Assembly (NCBI GenBank): GCA_018333955.1
Contig: JAGXSD010000030.1
Span: 1-64,000 of the forward strand
Length of the DNA stretch: 64,000 bases
Direction of reading: 5' to 3'
Source: Erysipelotrichia bacterium
Lineage (GTDB): Bacteria; Bacillota_I; Bacilli_A; Erysipelotrichales; Erysipelotrichaceae
Shown here: positions 33,884 through 41,777 of the stretch, piece by piece
Numbering within the stretch: the stretch's first letter is position 1
Layout: each line of letters starts with the position of its first letter
The notes under the pieces: generated by a model
Told to the model about the DNA's origin: nothing
Databases searched by the model: none
Seen by the model: the letters and a program-made list of their open reading frames with translations, nothing else
Program-made: the position numbers and the translations under genes

Positions 33884-35452
33884 GGGTAAATCGTTTTCAA
33901 TCAGGATACTATCTTGTGGTGTTGCTTTCTTTTTAATCAAATCAAAGGCTTCTTTTGTGGAGTTCACAACATGGACATGATCCATATCAAAGCCACTATT
34001 CATGAGACCTTTTTGAATTGGTAATGAGCGATTTTTCCCAATAAGAATCACTTCATCCACATGATTGATCATGTTTGCGCCAAAGGCTTCATTATACTCA
34101 TCAGTTTTGTCTCCAAGTTCAACCATACCCGGTGTAATCAGGTATCTCACTCCTGGCATCATCTTTAATACTTCAAGTGAATGCATCGCACTCTTTGGAT
34201 TGGAGTTGTAGGCATTGTCAATGACATGAAGTCCAAACATCATTTTAGGTTCAAGACGATGAGATACTGGTTTTAAAGCCTTAATGGATTTTGTAATGGT
34301 TTCCCAGTTAATTTGAAGGTGACGTGCTACCGCCACAGAAAACAAGATATTCATCACATTGTGTCTTCCTAAAAGCTTTGTTTCAAGTGGAATCACCACT
34401 CCTTCTTTGGTGACAACTTCAAATTGACATCCTAAAGAAGTGACCACAATGTTCTGTGCTCGATAATCACAATCTGGATGTTCAATTCCAACCTTTACAA
34501 TAGGCACTTTATTTTTAATATGATACGAGCGAATAAACTCATTATCATAGTTTATGAATCCACATCCACTACTTGGAAGTTCTTCAATCATTTTCATCTT
34601 TTCTTTAAGAATATTCTCTTGAGTTTTAAATGTGTCAAGGTGTTGAGGTCCAACTTCGGTTACAATTCCATATTGTGGCTTCACCATGCCCATAAGCACA
34701 TGAATGTCATTCATTTTATCAGCACCCATTTCACATACAAATACTTGATGAATAGGTTTTAGAAGCTCTCGAACAGTTTTAGTAATCCCCATCGGTGTAT
34801 TGTAGGATGCTGGGGTCATAAGGGTATAAAATGAAGCGCTTAATACTTCATTCATAATGTTTTTTGAAGTCGTTTTACCATAACTTCCAGTAATCCCGAT
34901 TTTAATTAATCGCGTATTCTTTTTAAGAATTCGACGTGTGATTTTCATGAAGTAATGATGCACAACTTTTTCAAGTGGCGCAGTTAGATATCCTACAATC
35001 ATCATCATAAAATGAATCAAAACATGCATAATGAGAAGTGTTAGTCCAAGAATGATATGAATGAATGCAGAATCTATAGAAATAAGGCTTATTGAGAATA
35101 AGACCAACAATACAAGCATGTAAAATACAACGATTTGACGCGAAACACGAGCTGTAATCACTAATGGTTTAACAAACTTCGTTTGACTCTTAAAGATTTG
35201 ATAAACTAGCGCTAACCCAACATAAATCGCAACACTCGCATATGGAACTTGAATAAGCACACTTAATACAATCGCAACCCCCATAAGAAATGAGGAAAAG
35301 AATAACGACCACGTGGTTTTACTTTGAAGCACCCAAGGAATATATCGTGGATGCTCATAACGGTTTTGTTGAAACATATGGAGTGCATGCTTCATACGTG
35401 GCCATAATGTCAATGACATCGCCAAAATTAATAGATTGGTTTCTAAGTTCAT
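33866..35452 (-). CDS. Membrane-anchored MurF-like Mur ligase
   Basis: A 528-residue protein. The first ~165 residues hold about four transmembrane segments (for example IVVFYMLVLLVLFSISLISI) in place of the soluble UDP-MurNAc-peptide-binding domain of canonical MurF. The Mur ATPase follows: P-loop GITGSYGKTT (186-195), SYNTPMGITKT, MGADKMNDI, then DNAYNSNPKSAMHSLEVL, which is MurF-like, and a C-terminal ENDLPDAF. It should add D-Ala-D-Ala to the stem tripeptide at the membrane. The nearby ddl supports this; a different amino-acid ligase is the alternative. GAGGTAAT precedes the ATG. Confidence 0.8.
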   Translation of the reverse strand: MNLETNLLILAMSLTLWPRMKHALHMFQQNRYEHPRYIPWVLQSKTTWSLFFSSFLMGVAIVLSVLIQVPYASVAIYVGLALVYQIFKSQTKFVKPLVITARVSRQIVVFYMLVLLVLFSISLISIDSAFIHIILGLTLLIMHVLIHFMMMIVGYLTAPLEKVVHHYFMKITRRILKKNTRLIKIGITGSYGKTTSKNIMNEVLSASFYTLMTPASYNTPMGITKTVRELLKPIHQVFVCEMGADKMNDIHVLMGMVKPQYGIVTEVGPQHLDTFKTQENILKEKMKMIEELPSSGCGFINYDNEFIRSYHIKNKVPIVKVGIEHPDCDYRAQNIVVTSLGCQFEVVTKEGVVIPLETKLLGRHNVMNILFSVAVARHLQINWETITKSIKALKPVSHRLEPKMMFGLHVIDNAYNSNPKSAMHSLEVLKMMPGVRYLITPGMVELGDKTDEYNEAFGANMINHVDEVILIGKNRSLPIQKGLMNSGFDMDHVHVVNSTKEAFDLIKKKATPQDSILIENDLPDAFIH

Positions 35453-35453
35453 A

Positions 35454-36215
35454 TTACCTCACTTTAGGCATAACAAATGCCTCGATTATTTTAATAGTTC
35501 TTCCCATATGATGATAATACGCATAATGATCTTCATCATCATAGACTATAAGGGCTGCATCCTTCATCTTCTTTTCCATGAGTTTCCCCATCCATAACGG
35601 AGTTGCATCATCATGTTCGCCCCAAATAAGAAGGGTTGAGGTATTGATTTCACTAAGTAATTCCTTGAGATCTTGGTTTACAACCTTGACAAAGGTTTGA
35701 CGCAGTGCCCCTTGAGTCTGCTTATAATCATCACTACCAAAATGAGCTTTCAATGGAATAAGTTTTGGTCCTAAAACAGGAATTCTAAGTCCTATTTTTA
35801 ATAACTTATACATCCTAATTTTAAGATGTGTTTGTAACGAAAGCTTAGGTTTTAGTCCCGCCGCTCCAGTAAGGACCATCTTGGATGTCTTTAATCGATG
35901 AGATAGGATGAGCGCAACTCGCGCTCCAAAAGAATGAGCCACGAAAACAGGATCAACAATCCCCAACTGTTTCAATAAAGACTCTACCGCATCCGCGTAA
36001 TCATAAATCGACCAGACATCATTAAGTGGTGCACTTAATCCAAATCCTGGAAAATCTAAGTTTAAAGTAGAAACCATGGGTTTAAAATGTTGTTCTAGAG
36101 GTTCCATCATCACCATGGATTGTCCCCATCCGTGTAAAAACACCAAGGTGGTGTCTGAGTTGGAATGGAATCGATAATGTAACGCTTGGTTTTTATAGGT
36201 AAATATCTCATTCAT
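35454..36215 (-). CDS. Alpha/beta hydrolase
   Basis: A 253-residue alpha/beta hydrolase. VFLHGWGQS provides the oxyanion-hole region, VAHSFGARVAL the nucleophile elbow (Ser), WGEHDDATP the acid, and DEDHYAYYH the His. The substrate is unknown; esters or lactones are typical. The start is placed at 36215: TATAAT (36227-36222) lies exactly six bases upstream, so longer starts at 36221 or 36257 would lie at or before the promoter. The leaderless pattern matches manA and others. The MurF-like gene begins two bases before its stop, so both are one unit. Confidence 0.85.
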   Translation of the reverse strand: MNEIFTYKNQALHYRFHSNSDTTLVFLHGWGQSMVMMEPLEQHFKPMVSTLNLDFPGFGLSAPLNDVWSIYDYADAVESLLKQLGIVDPVFVAHSFGARVALILSHRLKTSKMVLTGAAGLKPKLSLQTHLKIRMYKLLKIGLRIPVLGPKLIPLKAHFGSDDYKQTQGALRQTFVKVVNQDLKELLSEINTSTLLIWGEHDDATPLWMGKLMEKKMKDAALIVYDDEDHYAYYHHMGRTIKIIEAFVMPKVR

Positions 36216-36227
36216 GGTCATATTATA
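36213..36227 (-). promoter_or_regulatory. Leaderless promoter of the alpha/beta hydrolase
   Basis: TATAAT (36227-36222), six bases, ATG (36215). No ribosome site; a convincing -35 was not found. Confidence 0.5.
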
Positions 36228-36269
36228 CCTAATTTTGACAACTTTCGCATGTTCCACAAAATAAAGATA

Positions 36270-36298
36270 TTGAAGTTTTGTAAGAAAAATAATATAAT
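36270..36298 (+). promoter_or_regulatory. Promoter of the NfeD/SPFH operon
   Basis: TTGAAG (36270-36275), 17 bases, TATAAT (36293-36298). Confidence 0.75.
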
Positions 36299-36319
36299 GA
36301 TGACAAGGAGGTTAATGCT

Positions 36320-36688
36320 ATGTTTGAATGGGTTACTGGGAACGCTCATGCATTGATTGTACGAGTATACCCCACCAATATTACGCTAAACGCATCAGCA
36401 ACATCATATTTCAGTGATGTTCGCTACGTAACCATCGGTTTTAATAAAGATTCCATGAAGGTTGCGATAAAACCAATCACAAAGCGTGAAGTCGATTTAA
36501 AACTTGTTGCCTTAGAACAACTTCATAAGGTGTCAATTGGTAAGGGTTATGGTAGAATTAGTAATAAGTTAGTGTGTGATGACATCAGTGCTTTGATCAA
36601 TCAACCATTGAGTGGACAGCGATTCCTTGCTCAGTTTGATTCAAAAAATCACATGTTAGTCATTGATCTCACACAAATTCACCCTTAA
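36320..36688 (+). CDS. Unknown protein, first gene of the NfeD/SPFH operon
   Basis: A 122-residue soluble protein with no motif I recognise; it contains a basic region (IKPITKREVDLKL) and GKGYGRISNKLVCDD. It has a strong AAGGAGG site, a consensus promoter and an 11-base gap to the NfeD gene, so it is a real coding gene co-expressed with the membrane-microdomain pair. A scaffold or adaptor for the SPFH protein is conceivable, but that is speculation from context. Confidence 0.7.
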   Translation: MFEWVTGNAHALIVRVYPTNITLNASATSYFSDVRYVTIGFNKDSMKVAIKPITKREVDLKLVALEQLHKVSIGKGYGRISNKLVCDDISALINQPLSGQRFLAQFDSKNHMLVIDLTQIHP

Positions 36689-36699
36689 GGAGGTGTTGT

Positions 36700-37128
36700 A
36701 TGGAACAATGGATTTGGGTCATTATCTTAGTCGCCACTCTTCTTATTGAGGTGGAAACAGCAGGTACACTTGTCTCACTTTGGTTTTCTCTAGGTGCACT
36801 TGTCGCATTGATTGTGCTTTGGTTAGGAGGTCCTCTACCACTTCAAATTATTATGTTTCTTGTGGTAGCAATCGCATCCTTACTCGCTATTCGTCCTCTC
36901 GCTTCGAATTATTTTAGAGGTAATACTGTGCCCACCAATCAAGATCGCGTGATTGGTGCACAAGCTCAATTATTAACAGCCATTACTTCAACAAGCTGGG
37001 GACAAGTCAAAGTTTTTGGATCGGTATGGAGTGTTCAATCAATCGATAAGAAACCCATACCCGAAGGTACACTTGTAGAAGTTGTTGCTCTTGAAGGAGC
37101 TAAGTTAATCGTCAAAGCGGTTGACTAG
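36700..37128 (+). CDS. NfeD family membrane protein
   Basis: A 142-residue protein with closely spaced hydrophobic segments (WIWVIILVATLLIEVETAGTL, LGALVALIVLWLGGPLPLQIIMFLVVAIASLLAI) and a C-terminal OB-like beta domain (GAQAQLLTAITSTSWGQVKVFGSVWSVQS). This is the short NfeD form lacking the serine protease domain. NfeD proteins are encoded next to SPFH proteins and act with them in membrane microdomains. AAGGAGGT precedes the ATG. The next gene begins 13 bases on. Confidence 0.88.
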   Translation: MEQWIWVIILVATLLIEVETAGTLVSLWFSLGALVALIVLWLGGPLPLQIIMFLVVAIASLLAIRPLASNYFRGNTVPTNQDRVIGAQAQLLTAITSTSWGQVKVFGSVWSVQSIDKKPIPEGTLVEVVALEGAKLIVKAVD

Positions 37129-37141
37129 GAAAGGAACTCAC

Positions 37142-38041
37142 ATGGAAATTATCATTCTTTTAGTCGCTTTACTATTAGTCACCATCATTGTCTTATCGTA
37201 TACTGTTCGCGTTGTTCCGCAATCTTTCTCATTAGTAGTTGAAAGATTAGGTGCCTATGATCGCACATTATACCAAGGTTTACATTTCATTATTCCAATT
37301 CTTGATCGTGTTGCAGCTCGTGTTACTTTAAAGGAATACGTTAAAGACTTCGCACCACAACCAGTTATCACTAAAGATAACGTAACGATGATGATTGATA
37401 CTGTTGTATATTTCTCAATTCTTGATCCTAAACTTTATGTTTATGGGGTCATCAATCCAATTGGTGCTATTGAGAATTTAACTGCCACTACACTTCGTAA
37501 TATTATCGGGGAACTTGAACTTGATGAATCCTTAACTTCTCGTGAAATTATCAACACTAAGATGAGAAGTATTCTTGATGAAGCCACAGATGCTTGGGGT
37601 ATTAAAGTTAACCGTGTTGAAGTGAAGAACATTCAACCTCCACGTGACATCCAAGATGCAATGGAAAAACAAATGAGAGCAGAACGTGATCGTCGTTCTT
37701 CAATCTTGATTGCGGAAGGGGAAAAACGCTCCGCCATCCTTATTGCGGAAGGGGAAAAAGAATCTGCTATCCTACGTGCTGAAGCTAAGAAACAAGCACT
37801 TATTCGTGAAGCTGAAGGGGAAGCTGAAGCTATTGAGAGAGTTTATGAAGCTCAAGCTAAAGGGGTTGAACTCCTTAAGAAAGCTGCACCAGACCAAGCT
37901 TATATTACACTTCGTGGATTTGAAACCTTTGAAAGAGTCGCAAATGGTCAAGCGACTAAGATTATTATTCCATCAAACATTCAAGATATGGCTGGACTAC
38001 TTACTAGCGCTCAAGCATTACTTGAGGGCGATAAGAAATAA
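37142..38041 (+). CDS. SPFH/Band 7 protein (stomatin/QmcA-like)
   Basis: A 299-residue protein with one N-terminal membrane helix (MEIIILLVALLLVTIIVLSY), an SPFH domain (VVPQSFSLVVERLGAYDRTL through VEVKNIQPP) and a coiled coil with near-repeats of ILIAEGEKRSA. It belongs to the stomatin/QmcA group, which oligomerises at the membrane and scaffolds proteases and lipid domains. The start is the ATG at 37142, which has AAAGGAAC; the frame is open to 37121 inside nfeD. A strong terminator follows. Confidence 0.92.
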   Translation: MEIIILLVALLLVTIIVLSYTVRVVPQSFSLVVERLGAYDRTLYQGLHFIIPILDRVAARVTLKEYVKDFAPQPVITKDNVTMMIDTVVYFSILDPKLYVYGVINPIGAIENLTATTLRNIIGELELDESLTSREIINTKMRSILDEATDAWGIKVNRVEVKNIQPPRDIQDAMEKQMRAERDRRSSILIAEGEKRSAILIAEGEKESAILRAEAKKQALIREAEGEAEAIERVYEAQAKGVELLKKAAPDQAYITLRGFETFERVANGQATKIIIPSNIQDMAGLLTSAQALLEGDKK

Positions 38042-38045
38042 ACTA

Positions 38046-38077
38046 AAAACATCCTTGCAAAACAAGGATGTTTTTTC
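38046..38077 (+). terminator. Terminator of the NfeD/SPFH operon
   Basis: AAAACATCCTTG/CAAGGATGTTTT (38046-38057, 38063-38074), loop CAAAA, then Ts. Confidence 0.93.
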
Positions 38078-38102
38078 GTCTAGTTAAACCATAATAAATT
38101 AA

Positions 38103-38309
38103 TCAATAACTTATAATCATTTTCTTACATGACACACAAGAGTAAGTTTCTACTCGTGGCCTAGAAAAAATATCTCCTGAGTTACCAAGCTTAATTCCAT
38201 TCTGAACCCATGTTCCTAAGATAAGCTTTTGACTTGACCATTTCAAAGCATATCGATCACCATAGATATACCCTTGGATCATCTCTTCATTACAATAAGG
38301 ACATTTCAT
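38103..38309 (-). CDS. Small zinc-ribbon protein (DUF6487-like)
   Basis: A 68-residue protein with CPYC at the start (MKCPYCNEEMIQGYIYGDRYAL) and CVSCKK near the end, together a four-Cys zinc ribbon. The WSSQK and FSRPRVETYSC stretches fit the DUF6487 family of small Bacillota proteins of unknown function. A GGGGG ribosome site precedes the ATG. It is a stand-alone gene converging on the SPFH operon. Confidence 0.75.
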   Translation of the reverse strand: MKCPYCNEEMIQGYIYGDRYALKWSSQKLILGTWVQNGIKLGNSGDIFSRPRVETYSCVSCKKMIISY

Positions 38310-38368
38310 ATTTTCCCCCTGTTATACCTATAACCATTGTATCAGATAACATTACATTGCATCATTGG

Positions 38369-38398
38369 AAAAGGCATGTATTTAAATACATGCCTTTT
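38369..38398. terminator. Terminator after the histidine kinase gene
   Basis: A perfect 30-base palindrome with AAAAGGCATGTATTT arms. It lies eight bases past the kinase stop; the downstream T-run is short. Confidence 0.7.
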
Positions 38399-38406
38399 AA
38401 TCATAC

Positions 38407-39726
38407 TTAATTCCCCTTCACAATGAAGCTTACACCTTCCTTATGATTTTTTGCACTCACAGTACAATTGAATGTATTCGCAATCTTCTTAACAATAGCT
38501 AAACCTAATCCAAAGTTACCATTCTTCCCTTTCTCATAAGGTATAAACAAACGATGAATTCTTTCGGCTTCAATAGGTTCTCCATCATTAAAGACTTCTA
38601 GTGTTTTTCCTTTTACTTTAATCACAATCTTAGTTTGTGCATACCTTAAGGCATTATCAATCAGATTTTCACACAAGATTCTCCATGGTTCTTCAATCCC
38701 AAAGAAAGTATGAGATTCAATATTCATCTCGATTTTGATTTCTGGTCGTATAACCTTCATCGACAAGATGGCATCCTCGACAACCTTTTTCATATCAATA
38801 CTGACCATCATAGTAGGATCTTTAGAAACATAGTCTACTCGATTAAGTGTTAATAAACCCTTTACTTTTGATTCTAGTCGTTGCGCGTGTTGAAGGATTA
38901 CTTCAACACTTTTCTCTAACGTATCATATGGATAGACTCCATCAAGAATACTTTCAGAATACGATCTTATAGTAGCAATAGGAGTTTTTAAATCATGAGA
39001 AATATTATGAATCATTTCTTCTTTCTGTTCATAAGCCCGCTTAACCTCAACATTCATGGCCACTAATGCTTTCGCAAGATCTCCAATTTCATCATCACGA
39101 TCAATGTTAAGATGCACATCTTGACCTAAACGTCGCTTTTCCACATAAGACCTTATCTGATTGAGTGGGCGAATGATTGTCGCAACCCACGCCATAAGTA
39201 ATAGAAATAACACTCCTGTTACTGTGACGAGTATATTGACTGTGTTATTTAATAACGACGTTTTAAATTCATCACGATAATTATTCGAGATAGCGGTCAT
39301 AATGGCGGTATCTTGATCAATACGGGTGATTGTAAATAAAAGTTTTCGATGATCTGATTCTGAGATATAATCTTGAGTTCCAGTGGTTTGTTCAAGAGCA
39401 AGTGATTTTATCTCACCAAAGAGTTGGTTGGATATTAGGGGCAAATTGTTGGAGGTTACTACATTACCATCATGGGTAAAAATGACGTGAATGATATTAG
39501 GGTCATTAGCCCCATATAAAAGCTCCTCTCGAAGTGAAAGGCGATAATTATAAATAATGTTGTTTTGGGTTCTCTTGATGATGCCATACATTTGATTACG
39601 AACAAACGCATCAATGTTAAGTGAGAGTATGAATAAGAAAAGTAGTGAGAACACCGTGATGAATATTAACATGACCCCCAACAACTGTTGAGCTAATGTT
39701 AACTTCTTATAAAACATTTTAAACAT
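38407..39726 (-). CDS. Sensor histidine kinase
   Basis: A 439-residue membrane kinase. Transmembrane segments at about 15-37 and 162-185 flank an extracellular sensor region (40-160). A HAMP linker (about 185-235), the HisKA domain with His244 (HNISHDLKTP) and a HATPase domain with NxxxNALRYA-type N box and GLGLAIVKK G box follow. It autophosphorylates and passes the phosphate to the response regulator four bases upstream. The signal is unknown; no transporter or resistance genes lie beside it to hint at one. Confidence 0.93.
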   Translation of the reverse strand: MFKMFYKKLTLAQQLLGVMLIFITVFSLLFLFILSLNIDAFVRNQMYGIIKRTQNNIIYNYRLSLREELLYGANDPNIIHVIFTHDGNVVTSNNLPLISNQLFGEIKSLALEQTTGTQDYISESDHRKLLFTITRIDQDTAIMTAISNNYRDEFKTSLLNNTVNILVTVTGVLFLLLMAWVATIIRPLNQIRSYVEKRRLGQDVHLNIDRDDEIGDLAKALVAMNVEVKRAYEQKEEMIHNISHDLKTPIATIRSYSESILDGVYPYDTLEKSVEVILQHAQRLESKVKGLLTLNRVDYVSKDPTMMVSIDMKKVVEDAILSMKVIRPEIKIEMNIESHTFFGIEEPWRILCENLIDNALRYAQTKIVIKVKGKTLEVFNDGEPIEAERIHRLFIPYEKGKNGNFGLGLAIVKKIANTFNCTVSAKNHKEGVSFIVKGN

Positions 39727-39729
39727 GGT

Positions 39730-40386
39730 TTATCCCCATCGGTAGCCATACCCATAGATTGTCGCAATCGTTAAATTAGGACATTTCTTACGTAAACGTC
39801 TCATGGTGTCATCCACAACACGATCTGAACCATAGTAGTTGGTTTCCCATACTTTATTAAGAATTTGTTCACGTGAGAAGGCGACCCCTTTATTGCGAAC
39901 AAATAGAATGAGTAAATCGAATTCTTTAGTTGTCAGTTCTAAATCCACTTGATGAGAGAACACTTTACGTTGGTTTTCATCCACTACATAACCATCAATT
40001 TCAAGTATTGAGAATCCTTCTTTATAGACTCGTTTCAACACATTATTGATACGCAGTACAAGTTCTTTAGGTGAGAACGGTTTGGTAATATAATCATCAG
40101 AACCTTTTTCAAGTCCAATAATGCGATCAAATTCTTGATCACGTGCAGACATAAAGATGACTGGAATCGATGGTTTAAGAGCACGGATTTTTTCAAGTAA
40201 ATCAAATCCACTCTTTTCATCGAGCATAATATCTAAAATCCACATAGATACGTCATCTCCCACATGAGCTAATCCTGCTTGATATGTCGTATAGACGTTG
40301 ACCTGATAACCTTCGCGTTCTAGATAGCTTTTGACAAGTTCACCAAGATCTTTTTCATCTTCAACTAATCCAATGATATGTTTCAT
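39730..40386 (-). CDS. Response regulator, OmpR family
   Basis: A 218-residue regulator with a receiver domain (acidic E9/D10, phospho-acceptor D52 in ILDIMLD, K in KPFSPKE) and a C-terminal winged helix (ELTTKEFDLLILFVRNKGVAFSREQIL). It binds DNA as a phosphorylated dimer. It is the partner of the histidine kinase encoded immediately downstream. A TGATAAAAT extended -10 lies about 35 bases upstream, and the ribosome site is GGTGAT. Targets are unknown. Confidence 0.94.
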   Translation of the reverse strand: MKHIIGLVEDEKDLGELVKSYLEREGYQVNVYTTYQAGLAHVGDDVSMWILDIMLDEKSGFDLLEKIRALKPSIPVIFMSARDQEFDRIIGLEKGSDDYITKPFSPKELVLRINNVLKRVYKEGFSILEIDGYVVDENQRKVFSHQVDLELTTKEFDLLILFVRNKGVAFSREQILNKVWETNYYGSDRVVDDTMRRLRKKCPNLTIATIYGYGYRWG

Positions 40387-40422
40387 ATCATCACCATCCT
40401 TTTATTGTCATTATTTTATCAC

Positions 40423-40448
40423 AAAAAAGAACGCTTAGTTGCGTTCTT
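40423..40448 (-). terminator. glmM terminator
   Basis: On the minus strand AAGAACGC (40448-40441), loop with the stop codon, GCGTTCTT (40434-40427), then Ts. The 5' arm is coding. Confidence 0.88.
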
Positions 40449-41769
40449 GTGCTTCGATACCTTCAATGATGTGATTCACATACCATTCACATTTTTCCTG
40501 GGTTGATGCCTCAACCATAACACGGATCAAATTCTCAGTTCCAGATGCTCTTACTAAGACTCGTCCATCGCTGATTAACTGATCTTCAACTTGTTGGATG
40601 AGTTCCTTTAAGTAAGGTGCATTCATTGTGATATACTTGTCTTTAACTCTTATGTTTCTTAAAAGTTGTGGAAATGGTCGACATAAAGAGACCGTTGCAG
40701 ATAATGATTGCTTAGTTTCTAGTAACATTTCCATGAGTTGAAGACTTGCGAGAACTCCATCTCCACTTGGTAACAAGTCAGGAAGAATTAAATGACCTGA
40801 TTGTTCCCCACCTAGTGATGCATGCGTTTCTCTCATTTTCGCAAAGACGTATTTATCTCCAACTTGTGTTAGTAATACCTTTATCCCGGCAAGCTCACAA
40901 GCCTTTATAAATCCTAAGTTGGACATGACAGTGGCAACAAGGACATCATCATGAAGTTTATGATGTGCTTTTAAGTGTTTACCTAAAGCGTACATGATTT
41001 GATCTCCATCCACGATTTTACCATGTTCATCCACCGCGATTAAGCGATCCCCATCCCCATCATAGGCAAAACCGCAAAAAGCTTGATGTGCCGCCACTTC
41101 TTTTTGAAGCATTTGTGGATGAGTTGAACCACAATGATCATTAATGTTTGTTCCATTAGGCTGATTATTAATCACAACCACTTCAAAGCCACAGGCTTCA
41201 AAAGCCTTTTGGGCTGTTGTGGTTGTGCTCCCATGAGCACAATCTAAAACTATTTTCTTAACATCTTGGCGTTGTGTCATCAAACTAACTATGTAAGTAA
41301 TGTAGTCATCAACTCCATCACTAAAATCAACATCTAATCCAATGTGTTTAGATTGAGTTGCAGATAAGGAAATAATTCCATCACATACATCTTCGATGTA
41401 AGCTTCTAACTGATCAGAAATCTTAATACCTTCATGGTTAAAAATCTTGATTCCATTATCCATATATGGATTATGTGAAGCTGATATCATCACTCCAAAA
41501 TGAAAATCATCGTGAGTGACATGATAAGCTACACAAGGAGTGGATGTTACTTTTAAATCATATACATCACATCCACGACTCATACATCCTGCTTTAAAGG
41601 CATTCGCGAGTAATGGTGAAGAAACTCGAGTATCTTGACCCAATACAATCTTTCCCGAATGGCTCATTGCTAGTTCTCCACATGCTTCACCAATCTTAAA
41701 TGCATGATGAACACTTAATGTTTCATTGGCAACACCACGATATCCATCAGTTCCAAAATAACGCCCCAT
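40435..41769 (-). CDS. glmM: Phosphoglucosamine mutase
   Basis: A 444-residue mutase converting glucosamine 6-phosphate to glucosamine 1-phosphate for UDP-GlcNAc and peptidoglycan synthesis. The phosphoserine loop ISASHNPYMDNG has the catalytic Ser98, the metal loop is DGDGDR, and the sugar and phosphate loops are GGEQSGH and RASGTENLIRV. Length is standard. It is the third gene of the conserved cdaA-cdaR-glmM operon; in characterised species GlmM binds CdaA and lowers its cyclase activity, linking wall precursor synthesis to c-di-AMP. Confidence 0.97.
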   Translation of the reverse strand: MGRYFGTDGYRGVANETLSVHHAFKIGEACGELAMSHSGKIVLGQDTRVSSPLLANAFKAGCMSRGCDVYDLKVTSTPCVAYHVTHDDFHFGVMISASHNPYMDNGIKIFNHEGIKISDQLEAYIEDVCDGIISLSATQSKHIGLDVDFSDGVDDYITYIVSLMTQRQDVKKIVLDCAHGSTTTTAQKAFEACGFEVVVINNQPNGTNINDHCGSTHPQMLQKEVAAHQAFCGFAYDGDGDRLIAVDEHGKIVDGDQIMYALGKHLKAHHKLHDDVLVATVMSNLGFIKACELAGIKVLLTQVGDKYVFAKMRETHASLGGEQSGHLILPDLLPSGDGVLASLQLMEMLLETKQSLSATVSLCRPFPQLLRNIRVKDKYITMNAPYLKELIQQVEDQLISDGRVLVRASGTENLIRVMVEASTQEKCEWYVNHIIEGIEAQERN

Positions 41770-41777
41770 TTTTCCCC

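Noticed and set aside
37701-37770. Near-identical repeats in the SPFH gene (ATTGCGGAAGGGGAAAA twice)
   Set aside because: This is a normal coiled-coil repeat coding for IAEGEKRSA-type units, not a mobile or CRISPR repeat.
37710-38087. A second-frame ORF in the SPFH gene, Lys/Leu rich
   Set aside because: It is a shifted reading of the coiled-coil repeats and terminator; composition is an artefact.
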